Shown piece after piece: positions 34,011 to 45,555 of a stretch of DNA of 64,000 nucleotides. Position numbers and translations under genes: made by a program. The notes under the pieces were generated by a model. The model searched no databases and had not been told where the DNA came from. It saw nothing but the letters and a program-made list of their open reading frames with translations. Origin of the DNA: Ursus arctos (taxonomy: Eukaryota; Chordata; Mammalia; Carnivora; Ursidae); the NCBI RefSeq assembly GCF_023065955.2, contig NW_026622897.1, positions 6,825,001-6,889,000 of the forward strand. The letters are read 5' to 3'. Positions within the stretch are counted from its first letter, which is position 1; each line of letters opens with the position of its first letter.

Positions 34011-37000
34011 GTTCAGGATGACTCACGTTCTAAGTTTAACTTATTATAGTATATGATGATTTGTATTTAGAAGGAATCTTATCCTCAATGCTCAGAAATC
34101 TAAATTTAATACCTAAATTATTACATTGCCCTCTGATATGAATAGAGCTCTATAAAGAGAAATTCTGTTATGAACCTCTGCTGATTTCACTCAGCACTGT
34201 CCGACACAACCATGCATTGTGGTAGCCTCTCGGTGGTCTTCCGTTTCTTGCACACCAGGACAATTGTCTAAAACCAGTCGTGCACAGGAATTTAAAATCA
34301 CTGGTATGAAGGCCACCGCAGGTACTAACTCAAGCATTTCCTCTTGCCATCTTAAAAAGAATGGGTAGGTAAGGCAGTATTTCTATCTTGATTATCAATA
34401 AGAATTTAGATGGAACTCCTAACTAACAAACTTTCATTGGCTTGGTTGGTCTGTAGTTGCTTTTGTCTTGTTTGCTGCCTACCATGCTTTTCTTTCCTGA
34501 GATGCTGTTCACAGTACACTCTTCCACACTCTTCTAGACCATGAGGAAGAAGAGCCAGACCTCATGGGAGAGCTTTCTTGTAATCTAATACAGTTACTCT
34601 TTATAGCCCGACTGCCAGCCTCTCTTTTCACAACACTCCTGACCAGTCAGTATTTGAATTAGTTTGCTAAGTAGAATAATTTAATGCCTAGAGAACAAGC
34701 CCCGTGCCCGCCCTCGGCTGGGGTGCACAGCCCGGGGAGAGCGGGGTGTACACAAAGGGGCGCACACCGGGCAGAAAGCGAAGAATGGCATAGACCGTGG
34801 GGCATAGAGACCCGCGGCATCAGGACAGAAGCGTTAAGCTCTGAGTTGGCTTCGATGAGGATGTTGTGAATATTATCATTACTCTAAGGGGCAAAGTGTC
34901 ATTAAGTGGTTAGACTTCAGAGAATGTCTTGTCTATATTTTATATAAAATTATACACTTTTGGTCAGCATTTCCCCAGTTTCAGTATACGTAATATAACT
35001 GTATTTTATTAATACACACGATGTGCTTTCTATACTCTTAAAAATCTTATGGCCTTTTTCCCTCATGAATGTTCTGTCCCTTCCTCCCTTATACACGAGC
35101 TGCTTTAGTAACCTGTTTCATCGGCATTTAGGATGTCCTTTATATTCCCTGCGCTTTTCTAAAATTCCTTGATTATTTACAAGTTTAATGAGAATTGAAG
35201 ATCATCTTTCTAAAGACTTACTTGTTTTATGAATTGTTAAAAATACTGAATCGGAAGTTAATACTGGGAGATAATTGAACTCTTATGCTTTGGGTTATGT
35301 CATCACAAAATGACTGCAGAAAAGTTTTTCTTTTTAAACCACTGGGAAGAAGAAATAACTTTTTGTGGATTTATTTAGGATTTGTCTCTGAACCCTAAAG
35401 AGAATTGAGGTGTATTTGCTCTTGGTGGTGTGGCACTGAAAGATTATCAGACCTGTAGAATTTTTGAGGAGCATTATCTTCCCTCTTTGTTACAGAATTT
35501 TTTTCTTTATTTTTTTTTAACCTTTCCCTTCATATGTGTTTTAAAAGTGGTCTGATCAGAGTTCATTTAGGTAAGTCTTTTTATCACTTTTTTTCCGTGA
35601 TAGTTCTTTATAGCAAAACTTTTGTTGAATGTTGTTTGACAGGGTGTTTTTCCTGCCTTAGTTCTGAACCAACTGAGAAATAGACAAAGGAGCCAGGCAG
35701 ACGGACATCAAAATAGCCCTTTTTTTGATGGAGCTATTGCAGGACATGACTTAAGAGACAGCTTAAAGAGCTTAATGACATTGAACCCTCCAAATTACAA
35801 AGCTTAACCACCCAATCTCAGGCAGTGCTGGGGAGCAAGGCCGTGTGGGCAGATCCCAAAGAGAAAAGTGCAGAGGAAGGGGGCCGGGCTTTGCTTACAA
35901 AATTCCTCTTCCCAGACTTCCCCACCTGGTAACTCATCCTCCAGTGAGGAGGCAGAGGCCGGACGGTGTGTTGTACCCAGGGAGGCCGCTCTGGTTGGGA
36001 AGCTGAAGCCAGGGCAGGAGACCCGCAGGAGGAGCTCCCTCAGCCCACAGCTGCCTTGAGTGTGTTGACAGCAGCCTGTGTGGACGAACCAGGGCTACAG
36101 GAACATTGCAAAGAACTGAGGGCTCTTGGAGAAGCTCACCTGTCATAAAAGAGAAATAAAACCTGCCCGGGAGCACTTTTGTTCGCATATTAGTACCTGA
36201 TGGATTTTGTTCCGTTCTCTCACACTGTGTGTATAAATTAGGGTTTTCGTTGGGTGTGTTCTTTAATTCTCAAAAACAATACAAGTTTTTGCTGAAATTT
36301 TAACCTTTCAACCTTTGGGGGACAGTTGGGGAAATTTGATATAACAATTTTGCTTCCATGGTGTTATTGTTAGGATCGAGAGCAATTATATTTTAATGGG
36401 GGAACAAATCCATATTAAGAGAAAGGTACCAGGAAGGGTCACCAGTGATGAAGAGAATGGATTCCCAACAGCAGCAGCCGCAGCAAAGCCCACATGTTCA
36501 CATTCGAACGTGAGCAAGCATGCAAGGTCCTCTCACGTGGTTGAAGCTCCTGACATTAGACACAGCGTTGGCACTGACAGATGACCTGCCTGGTTTTCTC
36601 CCGTCCTCAGGGCACACCGTGCTCAGCCCTCGATTGCGGCGCCCCAGACAGCCCAGGGTAGCTGTTTGTGTTTGCTCTGGGGTGGGAAGCAGACCAGGGC
36701 CTGTGACTAGGAAAGCTGGGCGGGCTTTGCACCTACAGATGTTTTAATGTGCTTACCATTATCCAATACTAGCAACCAAGATAGTCTAAATACCACAGCA
36801 GGATCTGATTAGCTTTTTCAGATCACTGCCTTTATTTGCTGTTTGCAAAAAAAGCTTAATCCAGTGCTAGAGATCAGGCTTCCTGCTGAGTCCTGGGGTA
36901 GTTTTCTTTCCTTTGTATTCACCCACCGGTGCCAGGAATTAGTGAGAAGATTCCTCCTCCTCCTCCCGAATTAAAGCTATAAAGTAGTAACTATAGTAGC

Positions 37001-38657
37001 AAGGGATAAAGAGGAGAAAGAAAACCCAGGGCAGAAGAGAAGACTTGCTACTCATACTAAAGAGTTTACTTTTTATACACAAAAAAGTTTTAATATGAAT
37101 GCATAAATATTGACTTTACTGTCTCTCTTGTCAGTGAGTAGCTTAAGTTTTATTAGGTTTTAGTCGTTGTAATCACTTTGCATTGATGTATATTTTTTAT
37201 TTTTCTCTTACTAAATCAAACTCAGTTTTGCCAAAAGAAGTTACATTTACTCACCATCTTACTGGCCTTGATTTATATTTCTTACTCCTTTTACTCATGA
37301 AATTTCAAAAAGAAATACCATCACACCACTTAAAAGAAATAAATTTTTACTTTCTTCATTTCTGTGTTCATATGCTTACCTAAGACCTAAAATTTGAATT
37401 CTGGGAAATTCACCTTATAATTTGCAATAAACTGTAATATTAGAGATGCTTTATCTTTAATGGGCTTCTGACATCATACCATAGGCTTACCCAATGCAGA
37501 AACATTCCTGCACCCCTTGGCAGAAAAAAAACCAGTTTTGCTTTAGAAATTAGTGTGACATGCAGACCTAATAATAATAATAACATTCGGTTAAAAAATA
37601 TTTTCACAGGTTTTGAAATTTTCTAACATTTTGAGAATGATATACTTTTATAAAATATTAAGCTCTTCTGAGGAAAAATAGAGACAAATGGTGATCTAAA
37701 GCATACTTCGAATTTTTATTTTATTTCTGGTATTTTTTTTTTTTAGGCTTTTAATACTCATAAGAATGTTTTCTTCAGTGAGATAACTGAAAAATTTCAA
37801 TTATGTAGTGTAAGCTTTCTTCCTCTTGTGTTGTAAACGGAGAAATTCTCATTTACACTGGAGTGGGCACAGTTAAGCCGCAGCCAGCCAGGAGCCCAAC
37901 AGATACTTCTGTTCCCTAAATATTCACAAGTGACCCTAGTCGTGTAGCCTCGGTATTTGTATATGTGTAAAGAGAGATTGATTGAGATGCTTTGGGGTGC
38001 TTGGAAAAGCCTCGGCCCTGGGTAATTGACCCTGTATCAGAAAGTTGTAAAAATAGCTCTTGCTTTCGCCCTTCTCAATTGCACTGGAATGAAAAGTGGA
38101 CTCGTGCTCCTGTGGGCGGGTGGGGGGCGCTCTTTCACCAAAGTAGGTAGTAGGACAGCTGTAGAGATCTTTTTCCTTTTCATTGAGCAGGGAGATACTT
38201 ACAACACCTGATGGTGTTTAAATTTTGATTGGACTTTTGTACTAATCAGAGGCCACTCGAGAGGGGACCTCAAAGGCAAGTAGTCCTTAGCATTATAAAC
38301 ACTGCAGTCTGGAACTTCGGAAATAAATCGGGGGTAACAACCTTCCTTCCCGAGGGGGCCGATTTTTGTATATTCTTCAAAAAATATCACCTTACTTCTT
38401 CTTCATAAGGTTAACTTGTCCCTGAGCTGAAATTTGAGTATTACATCTGAACAAATTTTATGAAAAATCAGATGCTTTTAACAGGTATAATATGTTGTAT
38501 ATTAGAACATAATGAAAGCTTTTACTTAACAACACGAGCAACTAGAATCCATAATAAAAATTTTACCTTGCTATTGGACATACATAAGGTGGGCTGTGCT
38601 GGTGGGTTAGGTTGGAGTTAAATAGTTTTGTCTAAAGGTACAGTTTAGAGGACACAT

Positions 38658-38759
38658 TTGGCGCACAGTTGGACCTCACTTGTTTTATCTTCCTACCTAT
38701 GCTTTTAGTTGGCGCACAGTTGGACCTCACTTGTTTTATCTTCCTACCTATGCTTTTAG
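38658..38759 (+). repeat. Exact 51 bp tandem duplication
   Basis: The 51 bp unit at 38658-38708, starting TTGGCGCACAGTTGGACC and ending TATGCTTTTAG, is repeated without a mismatch at 38709-38759. Two copies only. The unit is not a microsatellite and resembles no transposon I know. Perfect identity in otherwise ageing intronic DNA points to a recent duplication or an assembly join error. Confidence 0.98.
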
Positions 38760-39398
38760 TGAACTTTCTAAAATTCTGTTTGTAAGCTCTTAAACCTTTC
38801 TCTTTTGCAATCTTACTTTCATTATCTTTTTTTTTTTTTTCATTTTACTGCCTTGCAACACATTAACCAATATCTAAAAATATTTTGGATTTCCTGGTGT
38901 TTACAGGGAAATAGTTTACTATAGCCTTCTGTCCCATTTCACTACTGACTCATTTATGAAAGAAAAGGAATTACTGCAGTAGCGAATTGCTACTTTGACA
39001 CACCTCATGTTCTTTATTTCTCAAAACCCAAAAGCTAATAGACTGGGAGGATAACCTCAATTTTTTGGAAACATGCAACTTTTACGACTTGAAAATATAA
39101 TTGGTTTCTTTGTTCCACGCATGAAAAACAAGGAGGAAAAGCCGAAGGCTGCCCGGGCCAGGTGTTTCTTGTTGGCAGCCTGCTGCCTAATGACCGGGCT
39201 CCCAAAGAGCAGCTGCCTACGAGTCGGCTTTGTCTGGCCCATTGTTGGAGCACACCCCTTGTTAATACACATGCTGCCCGGGGCAGACCCTGAGAATGAC
39301 ATCAACTTGCTTATCTTAGAAACCTGTGAACCTGACCCAGGGTGCTGAGGTTGGCTCGCATCTGCCTGGCCAACTAATTGTGAGCTCTCGGGCCCGGG

Positions 39399-39403
39399 AT
39401 TGG
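39399..39403 (+). promoter_or_regulatory. Inverted CCAAT box of a candidate intronic promoter
   Basis: GGGATTGGCTGTG holds an ATTGG core, an NF-Y-type inverted CCAAT box, in a locally GC-richer segment (about 39120-39420). It lies about 165 bp before the splice donor at 39568, a plausible distance for a promoter driving an alternative first exon. Motif evidence only. Confidence 0.3.
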
Positions 39404-39429
39404 CTGTGACTCCACTCAGTAATAGGTTA

Positions 39430-39567
39430 AGCAAAGACACTGCCGTTCCATCTGCTCAGCCATTCATTGTTCTTCTCGCCTGCCTGCAAGTCTGCAGCTA
39501 AAACTGTGCTAAGGAGCTGCTGCTGGAGCTGCTGCAGAAACCAGTGTCTTTGTATTTTCCTGCTAAC
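39430..39567 (+). other. ZC3H12C: Candidate alternative first exon of ZC3H12C
   Basis: The segment ends in a strong splice donor, GCTAAC|GTGAGTACC (GT at 39568-39569). It is pyrimidine/purine balanced and more GC-rich than its surroundings, with repeated GAGCTGCTGCTG motifs at about 39511-39536. The 5' boundary is unknown. If spliced to exon 2 at 44804, the frame leading into exon 2 would be ...SLYFPAN|EYGV, but an in-frame TAA upstream (near 39500) and the absence of an ATG mean it would act as a 5' UTR exon. Translation could then start at Met32 of the main form (ATG at 44876), giving a product without the first 31 residues. No transcript evidence is available here, so this is a hypothesis. 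Confidence 0.3.
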
Positions 39568-42500
39568 GTGAGTACCTGTGCTACTTCATGCCTTGCTAGT
39601 GAAACTTTGCTAAATATCGAGAGTATTAATTTGAACTCTGGAAAGGAGACACCTCCAATGGAAGGCTACAAATTATTACATGATGCCAAAATACAAGAAA
39701 ATTCTCTCTGTAGACTTATGTCTGGAGTCACGTAAATAATTACAGGCTCATGAACATTTGGGAGGCGTTCGGCAGGGCGTGTGATCATTCGGTACTTAAG
39801 GATGAGTTCTAACACGTTCTGATGCTTTGATAAACAAGGACTTTGGGTTTTATCTTGTCACATTCTTGTGTTTCTTCAAGTGTCACTGTCAGACTTAGGC
39901 ACTGTAAACGGGTAGTAAGACTTGATAGATTTTTCCATTGTCTTAAAGATCTAGCTTGGGGGAGATGGATTGATACACAGGTAGGTGTCTCAGACCGCTT
40001 GTGGTAAATATGATGAAGCTTTCACCTGCTTTGTCAGCAGTTTCGATAGTAACGTATAGTTTCTGATTTCTCCCACCTTTTTTTGTTCTGTTTATCCCTG
40101 CATTAGTTTCAAATATTAGACTGAAGGTGTCATTCCATTGAAAGAATTGCTTTCAGGAGTTCCGTAACGGGGAAAGGAGGAGGAGACAAAGACTTTCATC
40201 TATCAGTTGGGAGGGAAAGAGCGAGCATAAAGGGTTAAAAAGAGGTTTTCATTTCTACCACAGGCCCTATTGTGTGAACATATGCATGAGTCTATTGAAA
40301 GTTTTCAGAAGATGGGCAGGCCACCAGTTGCTGGTCTCCTGCAGCTCCAGTAGGACATCTGTTGCCCCAGAGCATTAACCAATCCGTTCAAAGGGACATC
40401 CTTCCTTTGTTAGCCGGAGGGATGCAGACAACAGCGCTCACTGAAGTACAATGGTAATCAAATACACAGAGCGTACAGCAGTAGGTATTTATTACATATT
40501 CATTATTTTATTTTCATTGTTCTCATAGTATTACCATTCGGATAACAACCAGAACCCACTTTGTGGCATTGTAACTTTACATTGCAAACAAACCAATTGA
40601 TAGAACAACTTTGTGGTCTAATATTCCTAATTAATATGAGGCTCTTTAGAAATAAAAAAAAATTTTTTTCCACTGGATTTGTGGTGAAGGATTATCCAAG
40701 TCCTCTAATAAGAACTTTCAGAGATCTCACCGAATGGGGGAATTTGTGTATCTACAACAGATTCCTAGTAAATAACCATATCATAAGCCTGCCTCCAGCT
40801 AATACAAAGTTTCTTTTTGACAAAATAATTAGTTACACTTCATCATCTACAAAATTAGCATGAAAATTTGGGTCTTCTTCAACAAATATTATTTGATTTT
40901 TAACTTATTAGGCCTTTAGCAAGAAAAGTTATTTCAGTTTACAGTATCTGAAGGGAATCTTTAGCTTTCTAAGTGTAGAAATCTGTGTTCAGACCATTAT
41001 ATTTTTGCCCAGTGCTTTCTGTGTTCATGAACATAGTGTGTAAAGGCCAATTACAATAGATTCCTGATAAAAAGCTTAAAAGTTAAGGCTTATTTTTTTC
41101 AGTTTGATAACTTAGGGGAGTATAAACACCTGTTTTATGTGTGAAATTTTGTCTATGCTGCTGCTTCATGAAATGAGGAAAATTATCCTTATTAATAGTT
41201 GATTAATTTAAAGATGACTTAAATACATTTGCATTTGGGTAAATGCAAAACTTCAAAGTCTAATAAATGATTTAGAAATAAAGGAGAAAAGTATCTTCCA
41301 CTTACCTGTAATAACAAGTTTGGTGATGTTACTGGGGTCTTTGCGATCTTTTTCAACAGGATATTGATCATTTTTAAGCACTGAACACAAATGAAGATTC
41401 TCTATAATTCTTTGTCCTAAGATTTCTTATAATTCCTTGTAAGTTTTACACATGACAGTGCTTTAACAAGTACTGCAGCCTATGAAAATATTTTTTTCCG
41501 CTTTTAAATCTTAAGACTAGCGTTTAATTTTTTATTGAGTGATTTTAAGATATTGTGAAAAAAAATTTAAGTGTCTTGTTAAGTCAGGGCAATCTTTTAC
41601 TAATTTCAAGTGGGTAAGGAAGCACTTCAGATTAAAGTTTTAAAAAAACCAAATGTTTCCCATTTGGTCACTACAAGTAAGGTTATTTCAGATTCGGATT
41701 ATGTAATGGAGAAGATCTGGGCCTGGTGACTGAACTCCTTTGCCTGTGTTTGGACTATTTCATATGTAGTCTGTTGATCTACAGGAACTAAAAATAATTA
41801 TTTAGCTGCTTGTCGAGGACGAGATGACATTGGATAACTGTCTCTCAAGTAACCAGTGAACTATGGAACATGAAGAGAGGCCTGTCAGTGTGGGGAAAAG
41901 TTCAACCAGAGTATCTTAAAAGAAAAAAATATTGTGCCTAACCAAATTCGACGTTAATTTTTTTAAAGGTAGGGTAGATCAGTATTAAAAATCATGTTAG
42001 CCCAATTATTGTAAACTTTTTACTTACATAGTATCTATAATTAGATGAATTGTAAATTACAAGTTAAAGGTGTGTGGTATTCACTAAATACATTCGTGTA
42101 TACAAATGAGTTTTCTCTGATTTAATATTATAAAAAGCAGATTGTTGATAATATCATTTTTCCTCCCTATTTTATCATTATAGCCATATGATAAAATTAG
42201 ATAGTAGAGCAGATGTACGTGGTATCATGAACACTTTTTTTATATTAGACTGAAGTGATACAGAAAGATTGCGATACTTGCTTAGGGTGGGTGATTTTTA
42301 GTTTAAAAACTTTATAGTATTTGGTTTTGTTTCTTTGAAAACTGTGAAAATTAAGAATAATTTCACTTATTCTTTAAACGTAACATTTCATTTCCATGTT
42401 CCCCAGTGGCTGTGTTTTTCATAAAGTATTCATCTTGTTTGAAACAGTCCAAAAGAAAAACACTTGAGCTCAATATTAAAATAATATTTCCTAGTTCAAG

Positions 42501-43802
42501 TCAGGGATTTGGTCAGTGAGTCATTATCTTGAAGAATTATCTCACAACAGCACTTATGCAAAACCCAAACTTTTCAGGGGAGATCAGAAATGTTGCCCAT
42601 TAAATACACTTCCTGCAGTCAGAGCAGATTGTGGGGTTTACAGAACAATGATGTCGGAGCTTCCAGATTGGTTTGGCAGCTGCATTGTTCTTGGAGGGTA
42701 AACCAGACGCACTTAAGTCCCAGTCTCTTTTATAGGCTTTTGTTCATACCAAATTATTCTTTCACTGTGCTAGCATTCATGATGGCGTGTTAAAAGAGTG
42801 CAGCTTAGCAACCAGCTTCTTGTTGCCAGGCAGCCCAGCTTCCAATAGGTTTTCCTTGTTCAAGATACTTTTGGTGGGAGCTCTGCGAAGGCCACAGTGC
42901 AGATTTTTCTTTTAACTGTATCCCTTCATTAGGATTCTGTTGTGATTTGTTACTTGCATTATGGTGTCAGTATATTACAGTAGTTAATAAATCACGGACT
43001 GTAAAGATTTGCTTTCAAAATCCCTTCCTTTAATTCTAAATAATTGGGTTCATGCATATCCATATTAATAGAAAAAAAATTGAAATGGATACAGCTCCGT
43101 AATGGAGCAGATGTATACTCCTAAGGGGTATTTCTTTTTATCAGTTGTGCAGTCCGGAGCCAGGAGAGCTTGATGTTTCTTTAAAACTAATAAATGCTAT
43201 ATGAAGAGAACAATGTTATCTGTCTTCTCAAGGGATAAAACCTGAAGAAACTCCTGTAGAATGTGCAGGAGTTCTGCACTGACGAAATTTTAAATGAGGT
43301 GTTATCAAGCTAAAGATCCCATGTTCTGTTCTCTAGTATTTACCATACTTAATATAATTTATTTCATTATGTAGAAATACTCCACTCTCTAATAAGTTCA
43401 CCAAGGAGGCATTCAAATGTGTGACTTCTTAGAAAAACACTTAGCATTTTCTCTTAACATCTATATAATACCTCCTTTCTAGTGTAAATAAGATGTTGAA
43501 GAGCTTTAGAATAAAATGTTTTTGCAATTTTCTTTTTTAGATTATTTAAATAGGTGTTTTATGACAGTCTCAAATTCCCCTACCACTGCCTGACTGATGT
43601 TATCCCTGGATAGAACACTGCAGTTGCCTCAATAAATAAACTGCTGATGCGAATATAGTCCTTACACTGAAGCACGAGGGCACATAATTTTATTTTGCTA
43701 ACCTGTTCCTACTAGAGGAATAACAACGATTCCCAATAGACTATAAGGAAAATTAGCAAAACAGCAAAAGTGTTTTAAACAGTAAAAGCATTCCTGCGGG
43801 GC

Positions 43803-43818
43803 GGGGGGGGGGGGGGGG
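43803..43818 (+). repeat. Poly-G tract (G16)
   Basis: GCGGGGC is followed by an uninterrupted run of 16 G. It is prone to sequencing and replication slippage, and the G-runs together satisfy the basic pattern for a G-quadruplex on the RNA-like (+) strand of intron 1, about 1 kb before exon 2. Confidence 0.95.
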
Positions 43819-44494
43819 TGAAGTAGGAGAAAAGATGACTTTTTAACCAAATGCAGATAATGGGTAACTAATTATCTGATCTAATACAGAAATATTTTCT
43901 TATATCAAATTCAGGAAATTAAGATAACATTTATTCGATGTACTTCAGCTATTTGCTGTTAATTTTATGTGACTGTATCATTTTTCTGCTTTCTATAAAT
44001 GTGCAGAGAATAGAAGAGCTTTTCCCCCCTGGAATGAAATAGATCGTAGTGTCCTTGACACTTAGTAAGGGTAACGTAACATTAAAATTTGTGTTCTGTT
44101 ACTATGCTCTGTATCCACAAAATAAAGATTGTTAGGGCAAAACGATTCATCTCCTAAATGGAGTATAATTCACTCTGTGGTTATTTAGTTCTTTGTTGGC
44201 TGTTGTAGAACTGTGCTCCTTTAGAACTCCACCTAAATTATATCTGCAATGTCTTTAGATTGTTGTTAAGCTTGATCCAAATTAATGTCAATTTTTCAAT
44301 TATAGTAAGTTAACGTTTTCCTTTCTTTGCATATGGCTTTTCCTTCAAAATAATCTTTACAAATGTTTATGAATTCTTTTAGAGAAAATGTATGTGACCT
44401 AGCACAGTTTATCTAGAACATGCTTTTTGGTAATACTGTAGGTGTCACTCTGGAAACATTGGCCTTTCTGACAGTGGAAAGCTCTCTTGCACGA

Positions 44495-44740
44495 AAGGCT
44501 GAGAAGCAGTGTGATAGAATGGGAACAGCATGGGTTTGGGAGTCACGCAAAACTGGGTTAAAAAAAAAAATCCAGTTCCACTAGTTATTTTCTTTATTGC
44601 CTTAGAGGGATTGCATGGCATTCGACTTCCTAACTTCTTCATCTGAAGAACAGGGCATGATACCGTCTGGGGCAAAGGTGTTACGAAGGCTGAGAAGATG
44701 GAGAGAAACCGCAGAGTCAGATATTCAGTAGTTTGGTGAT
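44495..44740 (+). repeat. MIR fragment
   Basis: 'agcagtgtgatagaatggg', 'gcatgggtttgggagtcac', 'taacttcttcatctgaag', 'aacagggcatgataccg' and 'gttacgaaggctgagaag' follow the MIR 5'-to-3' order. An A10 run at about 44561 interrupts it. It ends about 60 bp before the exon 2 acceptor. Confidence 0.8.
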
Positions 44741-44803
44741 ACTCTTTCACTTTCTTTATTGGAACAGGAATGAAATTCTAAATGTTTTATGTTTTTTCTC
44801 TAG

Positions 44804-45555
44804 GAATACGGGGTGCTTTGCATTCAGGAGTACAGAAAAAATAGCAAAGTGGAGTCAAGTACACGTAACAGCTTCATGGGCTTGAAGGATCATCTGGGGC
44901 ACGACCTAGGCCACCTTTATGTGGGGAGCACTGACCCACACGTAAGTACATCTGTACCTTGGTCAATGGTAGAGAAGCCAACAATGGATAAAGTCAATTC
45001 CGGAAAAGAAGAAAAAGAGGTGTCTGAAGAGAATACGAGCTCTGGCGACTCTGAAGAAAGCACACACTCTGATAATGAGTCGGAACAATTGAGAAGCGTT
45101 TCAGTAGAGCCATGCTTATTAACCAAGACTCACAGACAACTGTGTAGGTCTCCCTGCTTAGAGCCTCACATACTCAAACGCAGTGATATTTTGCAAGACT
45201 TTAAACCCGAGGAGTCCCAGACCACGTCCAAGGACGTGAAGAAGCCCCCCGACGTGGTGCGAGAATACCAAACCAAACTGGAGTTTGCACTGAAGTTAGG
45301 CTATTCGGAGGAGCAGGTGCAGCTCGTGCTCAATAAACTCGGTACCGACGCTTTAATCAATGACATCCTGGGAGAGCTCGTCAAGCTTGGAAATAAAAGC
45401 GAGGCTGAGCAAACAGTGAGTACGATCAGCAGCGTAACGCGGGACACGTCTTCCCTGGAGTCTCAGCGGTCCGACTCTCCGATGCAAGAGATCGTAGCGG
45501 ACGACGGGGAGAATCTGAGACCAGTGGTCATCGATGGCAGCAACGTGGCAATGAG
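44804..45555 (+). CDS. ZC3H12C: ZC3H12C exon 2 (Regnase-3 N-terminal region)
   Basis: The 752 bp exon follows TTTTTTCTCTAG and ends at ATGAG|GTGAGT (GT at 45556). It encodes residues 8-257 plus AG of codon 258, expected to be Ser. It begins EYGVLCIQEYRKN, the N terminus of ZC3H12C rather than ZC3H12A, B or D. Domains: conserved tail (8-45); Ser/Asp/Glu-rich, probably disordered linker (about 70-105); a conserved THRQLCRSPCLEPHILKR segment (115-133); UBA-like domain (about 160-203, EYQTKLEFALKLGY to LGELVKLG); and the start of the NYN/PIN nuclease, RPVVIDGSNVAM, whose Asp251 corresponds to catalytic Asp141 of ZC3H12A. The family degrades stem-loop mRNAs of inflammatory genes in the cytoplasm; ZC3H12C dampens immune signalling in endothelial cells and macrophages. 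No frameshift or premature stop is present. The remaining nuclease acidic residues and the CCCH finger lie outside the window. Confidence 0.97.

Larger units (their letters stand above)
12838..44803 (+). other. ZC3H12C: ZC3H12C intron 1 (about 32 kb)
   Basis: The intron is bounded by GT at 12838-12839 and by a pyrimidine-rich acceptor, TTTTTTCTCTAG, ending at 44803. It is mostly AT-rich. Recognised repeats are listed individually. I see no convincing feature in about 13420-14940, 19630-20400, 21610-22500, 23760-25440, 25490-26690, 28905-29910, 30100-30690, 34015-38650 (apart from a small GC patch at 34690-34840 and a (TAA)n tract near 37570-37583), 38760-39060 and 39570-43800. The last of these is a long stretch with almost no recognisable transposon, which can mark conserved non-coding DNA, but conservation cannot be judged from one sequence. 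Confidence 0.85.

Noticed and set aside
39057..39440. Open frames of 91 codons (+) and 127 codons (-) in the GC-richer segment of intron 1
   Set aside because: Neither resembles a known family. The minus-strand start (SLLNLLLSGVTANPGPE) recalls the 2A-like 'NPGP' tetrapeptide, but the preceding residues lack the D-x-E that defines 2A/StkyC peptides, and the frame lies over the candidate promoter.
42808..42826. Inverted GCAAC/GTTGC pair as an RFX X-box
   Set aside because: The half-sites are 9 bp apart, whereas RFX X-boxes have a 0-3 bp spacer. A match this short is expected by chance.
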